From: Agreia pratensis | Lineage (GTDB): Bacteria; Actinomycetota; Actinomycetes; Actinomycetales; Microbacteriaceae | Assembly (NCBI RefSeq): GCF_900177685.1 | Contig: NZ_FXAY01000005.1 | Span: forward strand, 1 to 64,000 | Direction: 5' to 3' | DNA length: 64,000 bases | Shown: in pieces, positions 1-8,134 of the stretch | Layout: each line of letters opens with the position of its first letter | How positions within the stretch are numbered: position 1 is the first letter of the stretch | The notes under the pieces: generated by a model | Told to the model about the DNA's origin: nothing | The model's database searches: none | What the model saw: only the letters and a program-made list of their open reading frames with translations | Program-made: the position numbers and the translations under genes

Positions 1-413
1 TTGGTCAGGTCGACGACGGTGTCACCGGCGGTGAGGGAGAAGCCGGAGCCTTCGTGCTTGATGGTGCCCTGCACGTAGGGGCGGTACTTCTGGGCGGGGT
101 CGTAGTAGTCGACGTTTCCGCCGGTGATGGGGAAGTGGAGCGATCCGTCGGTGAGGGTCGCGGTTCCGACGGTGCCGGGGGTGAGGCCGAGGCTGGTGAG
201 AGCGGCGGCGAAGCCCGAGTCGAGGAGAACGGCGGTGTCGACTCCGGTGAGGCTGGGGATCGATGCGACCGGTGTGGGGGTCGATTCGGCCGATGACGTG
301 GGCGACGACGACGTCGAGTCGGTCGACTCGGACGAGCTGGAGCAGGCGGCCATCGAGATGGTCAGGATGCCGGCGGTCAGGAGACCGAGTGTTGCTTTCG
401 TGATGTTGCGCAT
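1..413 (-). CDS. Lipoprotein of unknown function, C-terminus beyond window
   Basis: Incomplete gene reading out of the left edge; about 137 residues are visible. The N-terminus has a basic n-region, a hydrophobic core and a lipobox SMAAC with the lipidated cysteine near residue 24, followed by a Ser/Thr-rich linker of about 25 residues. The visible rest is a beta-rich domain with the words TATLTDGSLHFPITGG and GTIKHEGSGF. I do not recognise a named family. The ATG at 413 is preceded by GAAGGA eight bases upstream. Expected location is the outer face of the cytoplasmic membrane. Confidence 0.7.
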   Translation of the reverse strand, partial: MRNITKATLGLLTAGILTISMAACSSSSESTDSTSSSPTSSAESTPTPVASIPSLTGVDTAVLLDSGFAAALTSLGLTPGTVGTATLTDGSLHFPITGGNVDYYDPAQKYRPYVQGTIKHEGSGFSLTAGDTVVDLT

Positions 414-500
414 GGTGTTGATTCCTTCGCTGGGTGGTGTTGCAGACACGAATGATTCGGCACCCTCACGAAGACGGTTTGGTCACGGACGAAACTCGTT

Positions 501-626
501 GGTCGAGTAGTGAGGAACGAACGTATTGAGACCATCGAGATGCCTGTCGGGGTGGTCTCGATACGTCGGGCTCGTTCCTCGCCCGACTACTCGACCAGCG
601 CAGACCGCCCGACTACTCGACCAGCG
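501..626. repeat. Cluster of three REP-like palindromic units
   Basis: Between the lipoprotein gene and the convergent side of the next gene lie one inverted unit (501-533, GGTCGAGTAG to TTGAGACC), one direct unit (554-600, GGTCTCGATACG to CTACTCGACCAGCG) and a partial third (610-626). The same words recur inside nadB (44906-45060) and at 47524-47561, so this is a dispersed family. Inverted neighbours could fold into a large hairpin. Nothing else is seen in 414-631. Confidence 0.8.
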
Positions 627-631
627 TCGTG

Positions 632-1009
632 TTACTCCGGCTTGGCGCGTCGCTGGTCGAGTTCAGCCTCGAGCTGGCGGATGCGATCCTGCTGCCTGTG
701 GAACTCGATCTCGCGTTCGAGATCGGCCAGCTCCTCCTCGGTGGTCTTGACTCGCGTCGTCTGCGTCGACGAGATCGTGCCCGCCGCCTTCTCCCGGCGA
801 CGCGGATCTCCGAAACCGCCGAGATTGACGGACTGACTGTATTCCCGTCCGATCGTGAACCAGAGGATGCTGCCGATGAGGGGAAGGAAGACGACTAACA
901 GCACCCACACGACCTTGGGTAGATGCTTCACCTGATCGTCGCGTCGAAGGATGATGTCGACGAGCGCACCGATCATCAGCGCGAGGAGAACAGCAGTCAT
1001 GACCGGCAT
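632..1009 (-). CDS. PLDc_N (phospholipase D-nuclease N-terminal) membrane protein
   Basis: About 125 residues. Two hydrophobic segments flank the loop RRDDQVKHLPKVVWVLLV and are followed by ILWFTIGRE, the usual pattern of the small PLDc_N/DUF2185-like membrane domain that stands alone in many actinobacteria. The C-terminal third is a charged, heptad-like coiled coil (EEELADLEREIEF). An upstream start at 1069 is possible, but a TAGACT box at 1017-1022 ends seven bases before the ATG at 1009 and the protein begins directly with its first membrane helix there. Role unknown. Confidence 0.75.
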   Translation of the reverse strand: MPVMTAVLLALMIGALVDIILRRDDQVKHLPKVVWVLLVVFLPLIGSILWFTIGREYSQSVNLGGFGDPRRREKAAGTISSTQTTRVKTTEEELADLEREIEFHRQQDRIRQLEAELDQRRAKPE

Positions 1010-1016
1010 GCGCGTC

Positions 1017-1022
1017 AGTCTA
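1017..1022 (-). promoter_or_regulatory. -10 box of the PLDc_N gene
   Basis: TAGACT on the minus strand, seven bases before the ATG at 1009; predicts a leaderless or near-leaderless transcript. Confidence 0.5.
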
Positions 1023-1110
1023 GCCACGCCACGCATCGGGAATCGAGCTTTCGATACAGATTGAGTCAAACCCGAGCAAAGCTCGCCTCACACCGATTCA
1101 CCCCGCCCAG

Positions 1111-1116
1111 TACTGT
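1111..1116 (+). promoter_or_regulatory. -10 box of the arsenate reductase gene
   Basis: TACTGT followed by six bases and the ATG at 1123. This decides for ATG 1123 over the in-frame GTG at 1117. Confidence 0.55.
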
Positions 1117-1122
1117 GTGCCC

Positions 1123-1530
1123 ATGCCCTCCACACCCACCGTTCTCTTCGTCTGCATTCACAATGCGGGTCGCTCACAGATGGCCGCCGGCTACATGACC
1201 GCCCTCTCCGGCGGCGCCGTCATCGTGCGTTCGGGCGGCTCCGAACCCGGCCACGAGATCAACCCCGTCGCCATCCAGGTCATGGCCGAAGAGGGCATCG
1301 ACATCTCTCACGCCGTACCTCAGCTCATGACGACCGAGGCCGTTCGCGAGTCTGATGTGGTGATCACCATGGGCTGCGGCGACGTCTGCCCCATTTTTCC
1401 CGGCAAACGCTACGAGGATTGGGAGCTCGTCGACCCGAAGGGCAAGGGCATCGACGAGGTACGCGCCATCCGCGACTCGATCAAGGGTCGCGTCACGGCG
1501 CTTCTGTCAGAACTCCTGCCCGAGGTCTGA
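1123..1530 (+). CDS. arsC: Arsenate reductase, low-molecular-weight phosphatase fold
   Basis: 135 residues, normal for the family. The phosphate-binding loop CIHNAGRS at residues 11-18 gives the CX5R signature; the partner segment MGCGDVCPIFPGKRY carries C85 and C89, and DPKG lies near residue 105. It reduces arsenate to arsenite in the cytoplasm. The GCGDVCP spacing resembles actinobacterial enzymes that use mycothiol rather than the S. aureus thioredoxin type, but that is inference. It stands alone: no arsenite pump or ArsR is next to it. A related tyrosine-phosphatase role cannot be excluded. Confidence 0.85.
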   Translation: MPSTPTVLFVCIHNAGRSQMAAGYMTALSGGAVIVRSGGSEPGHEINPVAIQVMAEEGIDISHAVPQLMTTEAVRESDVVITMGCGDVCPIFPGKRYEDWELVDPKGKGIDEVRAIRDSIKGRVTALLSELLPEV

Positions 1531-1544
1531 GCATGCTCGCCTAG

Positions 1545-2141
1545 TCAGGCGGCGACGAGGGCTATCGCCACCGTCGCGATCCAGGCGAGAACGGCCACGT
1601 AGAGCAGTCTCTCGACGAGTCCGAAGAATCGCTTGAGCGGGCCGACGAGGCTGGTCAACAGAATGAGCGCGCTGAAGACCGCCATCGCCCAGGCGAGCAC
1701 GCCCGACGCCGGCGCGATACCCGAAAGTCCTGCGTCACCGGCGAACGTACCCGTGAAGAGGAACGCTGCCACGGTGGCCGACGCGAAGAACGCGGTGGCG
1801 AGCAGGTTGTGCCGCAGGCCGGTTGAGGTGCGCGGAGCGCCCGGCGCATCCATCGGCACCCACCCGATCGTGAGGCGCGCGAAGCCCAGAATGACGAGGA
1901 ACACGATGCCCGCCGCATTGGCTTCGGTCAGAGCTTCGATGAGAGCGACTGCGAGCATGAGCGCCGCGACGCCGAGCGACAGGGCCGCAGCACGGTAGAA
2001 GGTGAAGTAGTCCGTGATTCCGTACTGACTCACGGGGTCGCGCACGGGATTCAGGCCGGTGGGCGCCACGTGCAGATAGACCAGGCAGCCGAGACAGACG
2101 ACCACACCCAGCAACGCGATCACAGCGATTGCGGTCACCAT
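1545..2141 (-). CDS. DUF998-family membrane protein
   Basis: 198 residues with about six hydrophobic helices. The loop after helix 1 has NPVRDPVSQYG, and a conserved W-P-x-D segment (GWVPMDAPG) precedes a HN pair near residue 110, both typical of DUF998 proteins. Function of the family is not established. The ATG at 2141 has a strong ribosome site, AAGGAGGA five bases upstream. It is the last gene before the convergent arsenate reductase gene; 14 bases separate the stops. Confidence 0.75.
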   Translation of the reverse strand: MVTAIAVIALLGVVVCLGCLVYLHVAPTGLNPVRDPVSQYGITDYFTFYRAAALSLGVAALMLAVALIEALTEANAAGIVFLVILGFARLTIGWVPMDAPGAPRTSTGLRHNLLATAFFASATVAAFLFTGTFAGDAGLSGIAPASGVLAWAMAVFSALILLTSLVGPLKRFFGLVERLLYVAVLAWIATVAIALVAA

Positions 2142-2200
2142 TCGAGTCCTCCTTCGGCCCCGTTCAGACGACGGCGGCGGTCACTGTCGATCATGCACCA

Positions 2201-4348
2201 CTACATGACCCCCTGCGCGATCAACGCCCAGCGAATGGCCGGGGCCACGTGCTCGGAGTACTGCACCGTCATGTGCACCTGGTCGTACTTGGTGGGCAGC
2301 GTGCCCGCGAAGGCGGGGCACTGCCCGTCGACGCAGCTGAACGGCAGTGAGCTCACGGCGTGATCGCCCGTGGCGGGCGCAGCAGCCTCGAACGCCGACT
2401 CGAAGTCATTCCAGACGGCATCGACGTTCACGGCGCAATCGATCGGGCTCGACACCGTCGAGTAGCACTGGCCGAGCGGTGCACCCAGGGGCGGCGGCGC
2501 GAGGTACACGATCCGACCCGGCGCGTTGTAGCTCGCCGCCTCGGCAAGCGTGGATGCGACGAGGTCGCCGGTCGACAGCGGCCGGCGGTCGGTCGACTGC
2601 CCCAGCGCGAAGGCGTTCGACATCACGACGAGCTGGGGCGCGTCGGCCCGGATGCGATCGGCCACGTCCTGCTTGCGCTGCGGGCACGCATCCATCACGC
2701 CGTCGCCGTCGTTCTGTACGAGCACGTCGGTGAAGCGGCATCCATACAACCCGATCGTGGTGATCTGCCATTGGTCGCCGCTGGCCTCGGCCATCGCTTT
2801 GAACGCCGGGGCGTAGGCCATGGCGGTCGAGTCGCCCACGAGGTACATGTGCTTCGGCGCGCTGCGGTTGCCCCAGGTGCAGTCGTCGACGTTCGGGGTG
2901 TCGCCTATGTCGAAACAGCGCCGGGCGGGGTTGGTGTTCGAGGTCTGCGACATCGCATCGTCGATCGAGGGCGAGAGGTTGTCGGGCCAGGCTGTGGCGG
3001 TGAGCGCCGCAGCGAGGTCTGCCTGCAACTGCACTTCGGGGTTCTCGGCCACCACAGGTGCCGCGACGGGAGCCGCCATGGGCGTGTGATCGCGCAGCAC
3101 GCTGAACGAGCTCAGTCCGACGATCACGCCGACCACCATCAGGGCGACGGTCGCGAGGATCGCGTGAGCTCCGAAGCGATCACGCCACGCCTGCCACGCC
3201 TCACGCCTCGCAGCGCGCGAGCCGGAGCGCCGCAGCAGCGGCGAGTGGTGGAACGGCTGCTCGACGAGATAGAACGAGATCATCGAGATGGCGAGGGTGA
3301 GCCCCAGAATGATCGCCGTGACCGTCGGAGTCTGTTCAGGCATCAGCAGCAGCACGAAGATGAGCACCGGAAAGTGCCACAGATAAAGCGAGTACGACAG
3401 GTTGCCGAGGTAGACGCTCACCGGGTTGTCGAGCACGAAGAGGGAGCGCTGGCGCCCCCCGATTCCGCCGGCGATGATGAGCATCGTCGCGCCGACCGCG
3501 AGCGCGGCTCCGGGGCCCGGGAACGGCGTCTCGTCGGTGACCTGCACGAACGACCAGAGCAGGGCGAGCAGGCCGAGCCATCCCACAACGAATCGGATGC
3601 CGGCGGGCAGCTTGGCCAGCACCGGCGCGGCGATCGCGAGCAGGGCTCCGGCGCCGAGCTCCCAGGCGCGCGAGAACGTCGAAAAGTAGGCGGCCGCAGG
3701 GCTGGATGCCGTCTGCTGCACCGCGTAGAGGAACGACACGACCACGAGCGCCGCCATCACGACGGCGAGCGCGACGCGGGCCCGAGCGGGGGAACGCAGC
3801 AGCCTCGTCGCGATAGCGAGCACGATGATCACGAGCCACGGCCAGACCAGATAGAACTGCTCCTCGACCGACAGCGACCAATAGTGCTGCAGCGGCGACG
3901 CGGGGTCTGTGGCGTGGAAGTAGTCGGTACCGAGAGCCGTGAATCGCCAGTTGGCCACGAAGAGCAGCGAGCACACGCCATCCCAGATGGTCGACAGTCC
4001 GCGCGCGCGGTTGAACAGAAAATAGCCGACCGTCGCTGTGACCACGATCACCGTGAGGGCGGCGGGCACGATGCGGCGGATGCGGCGGGCATAGAAGCCG
4101 GCGAGTGAGATCGCGCCGTGCTGCTCGTGGTCGCGCAGCAGCAGCCCCGTGATGAGAAAGCCGGAGATCACGAAGAACACGTCGACGCCGGCGAATCCGC
4201 CACTCGGCCACGCGATCACATGGTTCACGATCACCGCGATCACGGCCACGGCTCGAAGGCCCTGGATGTCTGCACGGATGACCCGCGGGTGCGTCACCTC
4301 GGTCGCGTCATCTGCTTCAGGCATCGTCGCGTTGTTCTGCTGCGTCAC
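2201..4348 (-). CDS. Acyltransferase-3 membrane protein with C-terminal SGNH domain
   Basis: 715 residues. Residues about 25-370 form the OafA/YrhL-type acyltransferase-3 domain with ten or so membrane helices; the signature QGLRAVAVIAVIVNH contains the catalytic-type His, and SVEEQFYLVWPW lies near residue 165. After a final helix near 400 comes an extracytoplasmic SGNH hydrolase-like domain with GDSTAMAYAPAF near 510 and the terminal block QVHMTVQYSEH. The family O-acetylates cell-surface glycans, with the SGNH domain acting outside the membrane; the substrate here is unknown. Start taken as GTG 4348 with GGGGGAG upstream. Confidence 0.9.
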   Translation of the reverse strand: MTQQNNATMPEADDATEVTHPRVIRADIQGLRAVAVIAVIVNHVIAWPSGGFAGVDVFFVISGFLITGLLLRDHEQHGAISLAGFYARRIRRIVPAALTVIVVTATVGYFLFNRARGLSTIWDGVCSLLFVANWRFTALGTDYFHATDPASPLQHYWSLSVEEQFYLVWPWLVIIVLAIATRLLRSPARARVALAVVMAALVVVSFLYAVQQTASSPAAAYFSTFSRAWELGAGALLAIAAPVLAKLPAGIRFVVGWLGLLALLWSFVQVTDETPFPGPGAALAVGATMLIIAGGIGGRQRSLFVLDNPVSVYLGNLSYSLYLWHFPVLIFVLLLMPEQTPTVTAIILGLTLAISMISFYLVEQPFHHSPLLRRSGSRAARREAWQAWRDRFGAHAILATVALMVVGVIVGLSSFSVLRDHTPMAAPVAAPVVAENPEVQLQADLAAALTATAWPDNLSPSIDDAMSQTSNTNPARRCFDIGDTPNVDDCTWGNRSAPKHMYLVGDSTAMAYAPAFKAMAEASGDQWQITTIGLYGCRFTDVLVQNDGDGVMDACPQRKQDVADRIRADAPQLVVMSNAFALGQSTDRRPLSTGDLVASTLAEAASYNAPGRIVYLAPPPLGAPLGQCYSTVSSPIDCAVNVDAVWNDFESAFEAAAPATGDHAVSSLPFSCVDGQCPAFAGTLPTKYDQVHMTVQYSEHVAPAIRWALIAQGVM

Positions 4349-4422
4349 GTACTACTCGTCTCCCCCGGTCTGAGCCGTGCAGAGCCTATCGCGCCGCCGT
4401 TGAAAGCGCTCTCCAACAGGGG

Positions 4423-4428
4423 CAGAAT
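4423..4428 (+). promoter_or_regulatory. -10-like box of the VOC gene
   Basis: CAGAAT ending six bases before the ATG at 4435, same geometry as the TANNNT boxes elsewhere in the window but with C at the first position. Confidence 0.35.
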
Positions 4429-4434
4429 CGAGGC

Positions 4435-4857
4435 ATGACTCATCCCGCATTTCGCCAGGTCGTGCTCGACTCCGAGAACGCGCGCGAACTCGCCGAGTTC
4501 TACCGCCAGCTTCTCGACCTCCGCTACGAACCCGGCGACGAGGCACCCGCCGAGGGTGAGCCCGACCCTTCCGGCGCCGACTGGCTGGTGCTGCTCGGAT
4601 CAGACGCGCGCCGTCTGCTCGCGTTCCAACAGGTCGAGAAACTCGAGCGGGCGACGTGGCCCGAAGGCCCGAGACCGCAGCAGCTCCATCTCGATTTCAG
4701 TGTTCCGAGCCTCGACGAACTCCGCACCCACAACATCCGGGCCCTGAGCCTCGGTGCGACCCTGCTCGACGACCGCATAGACGACCCAGACGAGGCACTC
4801 GTCGTACTGGCAGACCCGGCGGGGCATCCGTTCTGCATCTTCGTGACCGCTGACTGA
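4435..4857 (+). CDS. VOC (glyoxalase/dioxygenase) family protein
   Basis: 140 residues. It begins with FRQVVLDSENARELAEFYRQLL, shows DWLVLLG and LLAFQQVE in the first beta-alpha-beta-beta-beta module, and QQLHLDFSVPSLDE then DPAGHPFCIF in the second. This matches single-domain VOC proteins of the type often labelled glyoxalase-like; HLDF and the terminal region supply likely metal ligands. Reaction and substrate cannot be told from sequence. Divergent from the acyltransferase gene. Confidence 0.8.
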   Translation: MTHPAFRQVVLDSENARELAEFYRQLLDLRYEPGDEAPAEGEPDPSGADWLVLLGSDARRLLAFQQVEKLERATWPEGPRPQQLHLDFSVPSLDELRTHNIRALSLGATLLDDRIDDPDEALVVLADPAGHPFCIFVTAD

Positions 4858-4994
4858 CCCGACCGATCCTGGCCGACCCGCCACCCGACCGATCCGCTAC
4901 GCCGATGCGTGTTTGCCTTGGGCACGCCCGCCGCGGGAGACTGGAAGTCCACACCGGATCGCTACTGAGTCTTCCGCCGACCGAGGAGCTCACC

Positions 4995-6071
4995 ATGGCT
5001 GAAACAACCGAGCCGATCGACGCCCGCGTCGGTCTCTACATCGACTTCGACAACATCGTCATCTCTCGTTACCAGCAGCTGCACGGCCGCAACGCTTTTC
5101 AGCGCGACGGTATTCGCGACTTCGACAAGACCGACCCGAACAACGACCCCGAGATCGCCGCACGCCTCGCCGCGGCGACCGTCGACTTCAGCGCGATCAT
5201 CGACTTCGCCGCCAGCTTCGGAACCACTGTGGTCAACCGCGCCTACGCCGACTGGTCGGTTCCGGTGAACGCTAGCTACCAGCGCCAGCTCATGTCGCGG
5301 GCGGTCGACCTCACACAGCTCTTCACGACCACGACCCGCGGCACCAAGAACGGGGCAGACATCCGCCTCGCCGTCGACGTGGTCGAAGATCTCTTCCGCC
5401 TGCCCGACCTCACACACGTGATCATCGTCGCGGGCGACTCCGACTACATCGCACTCGCGCAGAAGGCCAAGCGTCTCGGCCGCTTCGTCGTGGGCATCGG
5501 CGTGGCCGGCTCGACGAGTACGTCGCTCGCCGCAGCCTGCGACGAGTTCGAGGACTACGACTCGCTGCCCGGCATCGAGAAGCGTCCAGAGGTCGTCGCT
5601 CCGGCCGGCTCGACCTCGTCGCGCCGCGGTTCGAAGAAGACCCCGGATGCCGCTGCGGGCGTCGTCGAGGCCGGTTCCGACAGCGCGGGTTCAGGCCCGG
5701 CCGAGACGGAGGCCGAGCCGAAGAAGGCGGCAGCACGCTCGCGCCGCGTCACGGTGCCGATGTTCTCGCACACCGAAGACGTGCCGTTCGAAGAGCCCGA
5801 GCCAGAGCCAGAAGACGCGCAGACCGTGGCAACCGAGCTGCTCGTGCGTGCACTGCAGATCGGCCACGCCAAGGGCGACGCCGACGAGTGGCTCAACACC
5901 GGATCGGTGAAGAATCAGATGCGACGCATGGACCCGTCGTTCAACGAGAAGCCCCTGGGCTACCGCTCGTTCACCGATTTTCTCGCCTCGCGCGACGACG
6001 TGGCGGAGCTGGCCGAAGAGGGGCAGCAGCGCCTCATCCGCCTGCTCTCCTCGGCCGACGCCAAGCGCTGA
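4995..6071 (+). CDS. NYN-domain RNase-like protein with C-terminal OST-HTH/LOTUS domain
   Basis: 358 residues. The N-terminal NYN domain (about 10-185) shows YIDFDN at 15-20, KNGADIRLAVDV near 118-129 and VAGDSDYIALAQKAKRLG at 145-162; the aspartates at 17/19, 127 and 148/150 fit the PIN-like acidic centre. A low-complexity Ala/Glu/Pro linker (about 195-275) joins a C-terminal domain that reads as OST-HTH/LOTUS (LGYRSFTDFLASRDDV). Members are candidate RNases of the LabA/DUF88 group; substrate unknown. ATG 4995 has GAGGAG seven bases upstream. Confidence 0.85.
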   Translation: MAETTEPIDARVGLYIDFDNIVISRYQQLHGRNAFQRDGIRDFDKTDPNNDPEIAARLAAATVDFSAIIDFAASFGTTVVNRAYADWSVPVNASYQRQLMSRAVDLTQLFTTTTRGTKNGADIRLAVDVVEDLFRLPDLTHVIIVAGDSDYIALAQKAKRLGRFVVGIGVAGSTSTSLAAACDEFEDYDSLPGIEKRPEVVAPAGSTSSRRGSKKTPDAAAGVVEAGSDSAGSGPAETEAEPKKAAARSRRVTVPMFSHTEDVPFEEPEPEPEDAQTVATELLVRALQIGHAKGDADEWLNTGSVKNQMRRMDPSFNEKPLGYRSFTDFLASRDDVAELAEEGQQRLIRLLSSADAKR

Positions 6072-6097
6072 GCCGCGGGGGCCGCACGGGGCGCGGA

Positions 6098-6754
6098 TCA
6101 GCCGGCGACGTAGCGGCCCGGGCGGTGGTTGAGTGCGAGCACCACGTTGAGAACGGCGGCGCCCAGCGCTGAGATCAGAACGATCGTCGGCGAGACCACG
6201 GCCAAGGCGGCGATCACCACCGCCACGTCGAGGCCCATCTGCACGTAGCCCGCACGCCAGCCGAACTTCTCCTGCATCAGCAGTGCGAGCACGTTGAAGC
6301 CGCCGAGGCTCGATCCGTGGCGGAACAGGATGAGCATGCCGACCCCGGCCAGCAGGTTGCCGACGAGGATTCCGTAGACCGCGTCGAGGTGCTCGAAGCT
6401 CACGAGCGACGGGATGATCGACGAGAACAGCGACACGAGCCCGACCGTGATGATGGTGCGTACCGTGAAGGCCACACCCTTCTTCCACAACGCCAGCGCG
6501 AAGAACGGCGCATTCACCAGTAGGAACAGTACGGGGAACGGCAGAGCGGCGGCATAGCTGATGAGCAGCGAGAGCCCCGCGGTTCCGCCGGTCACGGCTC
6601 CGGCGCTCTTCAGCAGGAACAGGCCGAGCGAGGTGGTGATGGTGCCCGTCAGGATCGCGAGCATGTCTTCGACGATGGTGTGCCGAGGAGGCCCGACGAG
6701 CGGGGTCGCGTGCGTGGTCGTCGGTTCGGGCAGCACGGCAGAAGGCGAATTCAC
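6098..6754 (-). CDS. YitT-like (DUF161) membrane protein
   Basis: 218 residues with five predicted helices. TGGTAGLSLLISYA, NAPFFALALWKKG, GNLLAGVGMLILFRHGSSLGGFNVLALL and QMGLD are characteristic of the YitT/YczE group; unlike classic YitT proteins it lacks the cytosolic C-terminal domain. Function unknown, often assumed to be transport. Two starts are possible: ATG 6781, or GTG 6754, which has GACTAT ending exactly six bases upstream; I prefer 6754. Divergent from the Lrp-type regulator, which may control it. Confidence 0.8.
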   Translation of the reverse strand: MNSPSAVLPEPTTTHATPLVGPPRHTIVEDMLAILTGTITTSLGLFLLKSAGAVTGGTAGLSLLISYAAALPFPVLFLLVNAPFFALALWKKGVAFTVRTIITVGLVSLFSSIIPSLVSFEHLDAVYGILVGNLLAGVGMLILFRHGSSLGGFNVLALLMQEKFGWRAGYVQMGLDVAVVIAALAVVSPTIVLISALGAAVLNVVLALNHRPGRYVAG

Positions 6755-6840
6755 TGTCGAATAGTCGCAGGGGCTGCACATCGGCGCAAGACGTGCTACT
6801 CAGACCTTACATTCTGCAGCCTGTATGCCATCAATAGTGG

Positions 6841-6846
6841 CAAAAT
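6841..6846 (+). promoter_or_regulatory. -10-like box of the Lrp gene
   Basis: CAAAAT six bases before ATG 6853. The 71-base gap to the divergent YitT-like gene is AT-richer than its surroundings and probably holds both promoters. Confidence 0.35.
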
Positions 6847-6852
6847 GCTCAG

Positions 6853-7323
6853 ATGAACCCACTCGACACCCTCGATGCGAGGCTTCTGCTTGCCCTCGAC
6901 GACGACCCGGATGCGACGATCCTCTCGTTGTCGCGCACCCTCGGTGTTGCCCGCAACACGGTTCACGCGCGCTTCGCCCGGCTCGCCCGTATCGGGGCAC
7001 TCAAGGAGCCGAGTCGACGCATCGATCCGGCCGCGCTCGGCTACTCCCTCGTGGCCTTCGTCTCGATCGCGATCAGCCAGGCCACGGGTCATCTCGCCGA
7101 AGCCGGACTCGCCGAGCTGCCGGAGGTCGTCGAGATCCACTCCACGACAGGCGAAGCCGATCTGCTCGTGAAGGTGCTCGCGCGCAGCACCGAAGAGTTG
7201 CGCAGCATTACAGTGGCGATGCTCGCGATCGAGGGCGTGGTGCGCACGAACACCGCGATCTCCCTGGTCGAGACGATGCCCCTGCGCCTGCGCCCACTTC
7301 TGGAGCGCGCAGCCGAGGCCTGA
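6853..7323 (+). CDS. Lrp/AsnC-family transcriptional regulator
   Basis: 156 residues. An N-terminal winged HTH (LDARLLLALDDDPDATILSL, then RNTVHARFARLARIGAL) is joined to a RAM/effector domain (VEIHSTTGEADLLVKV, near 95-110). It lacks the usual opening RNxR motif at the very start of the RAM domain but otherwise has the family layout. Such proteins form octamers and respond to amino acids. Divergent orientation makes the YitT-like membrane gene the first target to consider. Confidence 0.88.
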   Translation: MNPLDTLDARLLLALDDDPDATILSLSRTLGVARNTVHARFARLARIGALKEPSRRIDPAALGYSLVAFVSIAISQATGHLAEAGLAELPEVVEIHSTTGEADLLVKVLARSTEELRSITVAMLAIEGVVRTNTAISLVETMPLRLRPLLERAAEA

Positions 7324-7387
7324 GTGAGCAGAAGTTGTCGGTTCGATCGAATCGCACGCACAACAACTGCACACTCGACGTCGTCAC

Positions 7388-8134
7388 TCAGTGCATGATC
7401 ATTCCGCCAGTGACGTTGAACGACTGGCCGGTCAGGTACTCGCCATCGGTCGAGGCGAGGAACAGGGCGAACCCGGCCACGTCATCCGGTGTGCCGAGGC
7501 GCCCGAGCGGCGACTTCTTCGACCAGGTGGCGACGTCTTCGTCAGTGCGCGTGTCTTTGCCCATATCGGTGAGCACGTAGCCGGGCAGCAGGGAGTTCAC
7601 CCTGATCTGGTGCTCGCCCCACTCGAGAGCGGCCGCCCGGGTGAGCCCCACGACCGCGGCCTTCGACGCGGCGTACGCGCCTTCGTCTGCTCCTCCGGCT
7701 TTGGCCGCCATGCTGGCGATGTTCACGATCGTGCCGCCGGTGCCCTGCTCGATCATGGCGCGAGCGGCGTGCTGCATGGCGAAGAGTGTGCCACGGGCGT
7801 TGACGTCCATCACGAGATCCCAGCGCTCCGGCGTGAGATCGAGCAGGCTTCCCCGCGCCAGGATTCCCGCACTGTTGACCAGCACGTCGATACCGCCGAG
7901 TTCGGCCCGCGCCGCCGCGAACGCCGCCTCGACACTCGCGACATCGACCAGGTCACAGTGCAGGATGCGACGGGCCGGCTCCGTCTCAGCGTCAGACTCG
8001 CGAGACGAGTCGCCGCGCGGAAGGTCGAGCACGATCGCGCGCGCGCCCTCGTCGATGAATCGCTCCGCGATGCGACTGCCGATGCCGCCGCCTCCGCCCA
8101 CGACAACGACGCGCGTGGACGCGAAACGCATCAT
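7388..8134 (-). CDS. Short-chain dehydrogenase/reductase (classical SDR)
   Basis: 248 residues, classical length. Nucleotide motif VVGGGGGIGS at 11-20, NSAG near 90, catalytic Ser in NIASMAAK and YAASK near 160-164, then LLPGYVLTDM; the C-terminus ends GEYLTGQSFNVTGGMIMH as in FabG/gluconate-dehydrogenase-type SDRs. The acidic stretch after strand 2 (LDLPRGDS) suggests NAD(H). Its ATG overlaps the stop of the upstream gene by four bases (ATGA at 8131-8134), so the two are translationally coupled, although no functional link is evident. Confidence 0.9.
   Translation of the reverse strand: MMRFASTRVVVVGGGGGIGSRIAERFIDEGARAIVLDLPRGDSSRESDAETEPARRILHCDLVDVASVEAAFAAARAELGGIDVLVNSAGILARGSLLDLTPERWDLVMDVNARGTLFAMQHAARAMIEQGTGGTIVNIASMAAKAGGADEGAYAASKAAVVGLTRAAALEWGEHQIRVNSLLPGYVLTDMGKDTRTDEDVATWSKKSPLGRLGTPDDVAGFALFLASTDGEYLTGQSFNVTGGMIMH

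Noticed and set aside
2360-4108. Long plus-strand open frame antisense to the acyltransferase gene
   Set aside because: Its translation is rich in Arg/His/Asp/Glu without any domain, as expected from the shadow of a high-G+C gene; the minus strand has clear acyltransferase and SGNH motifs.
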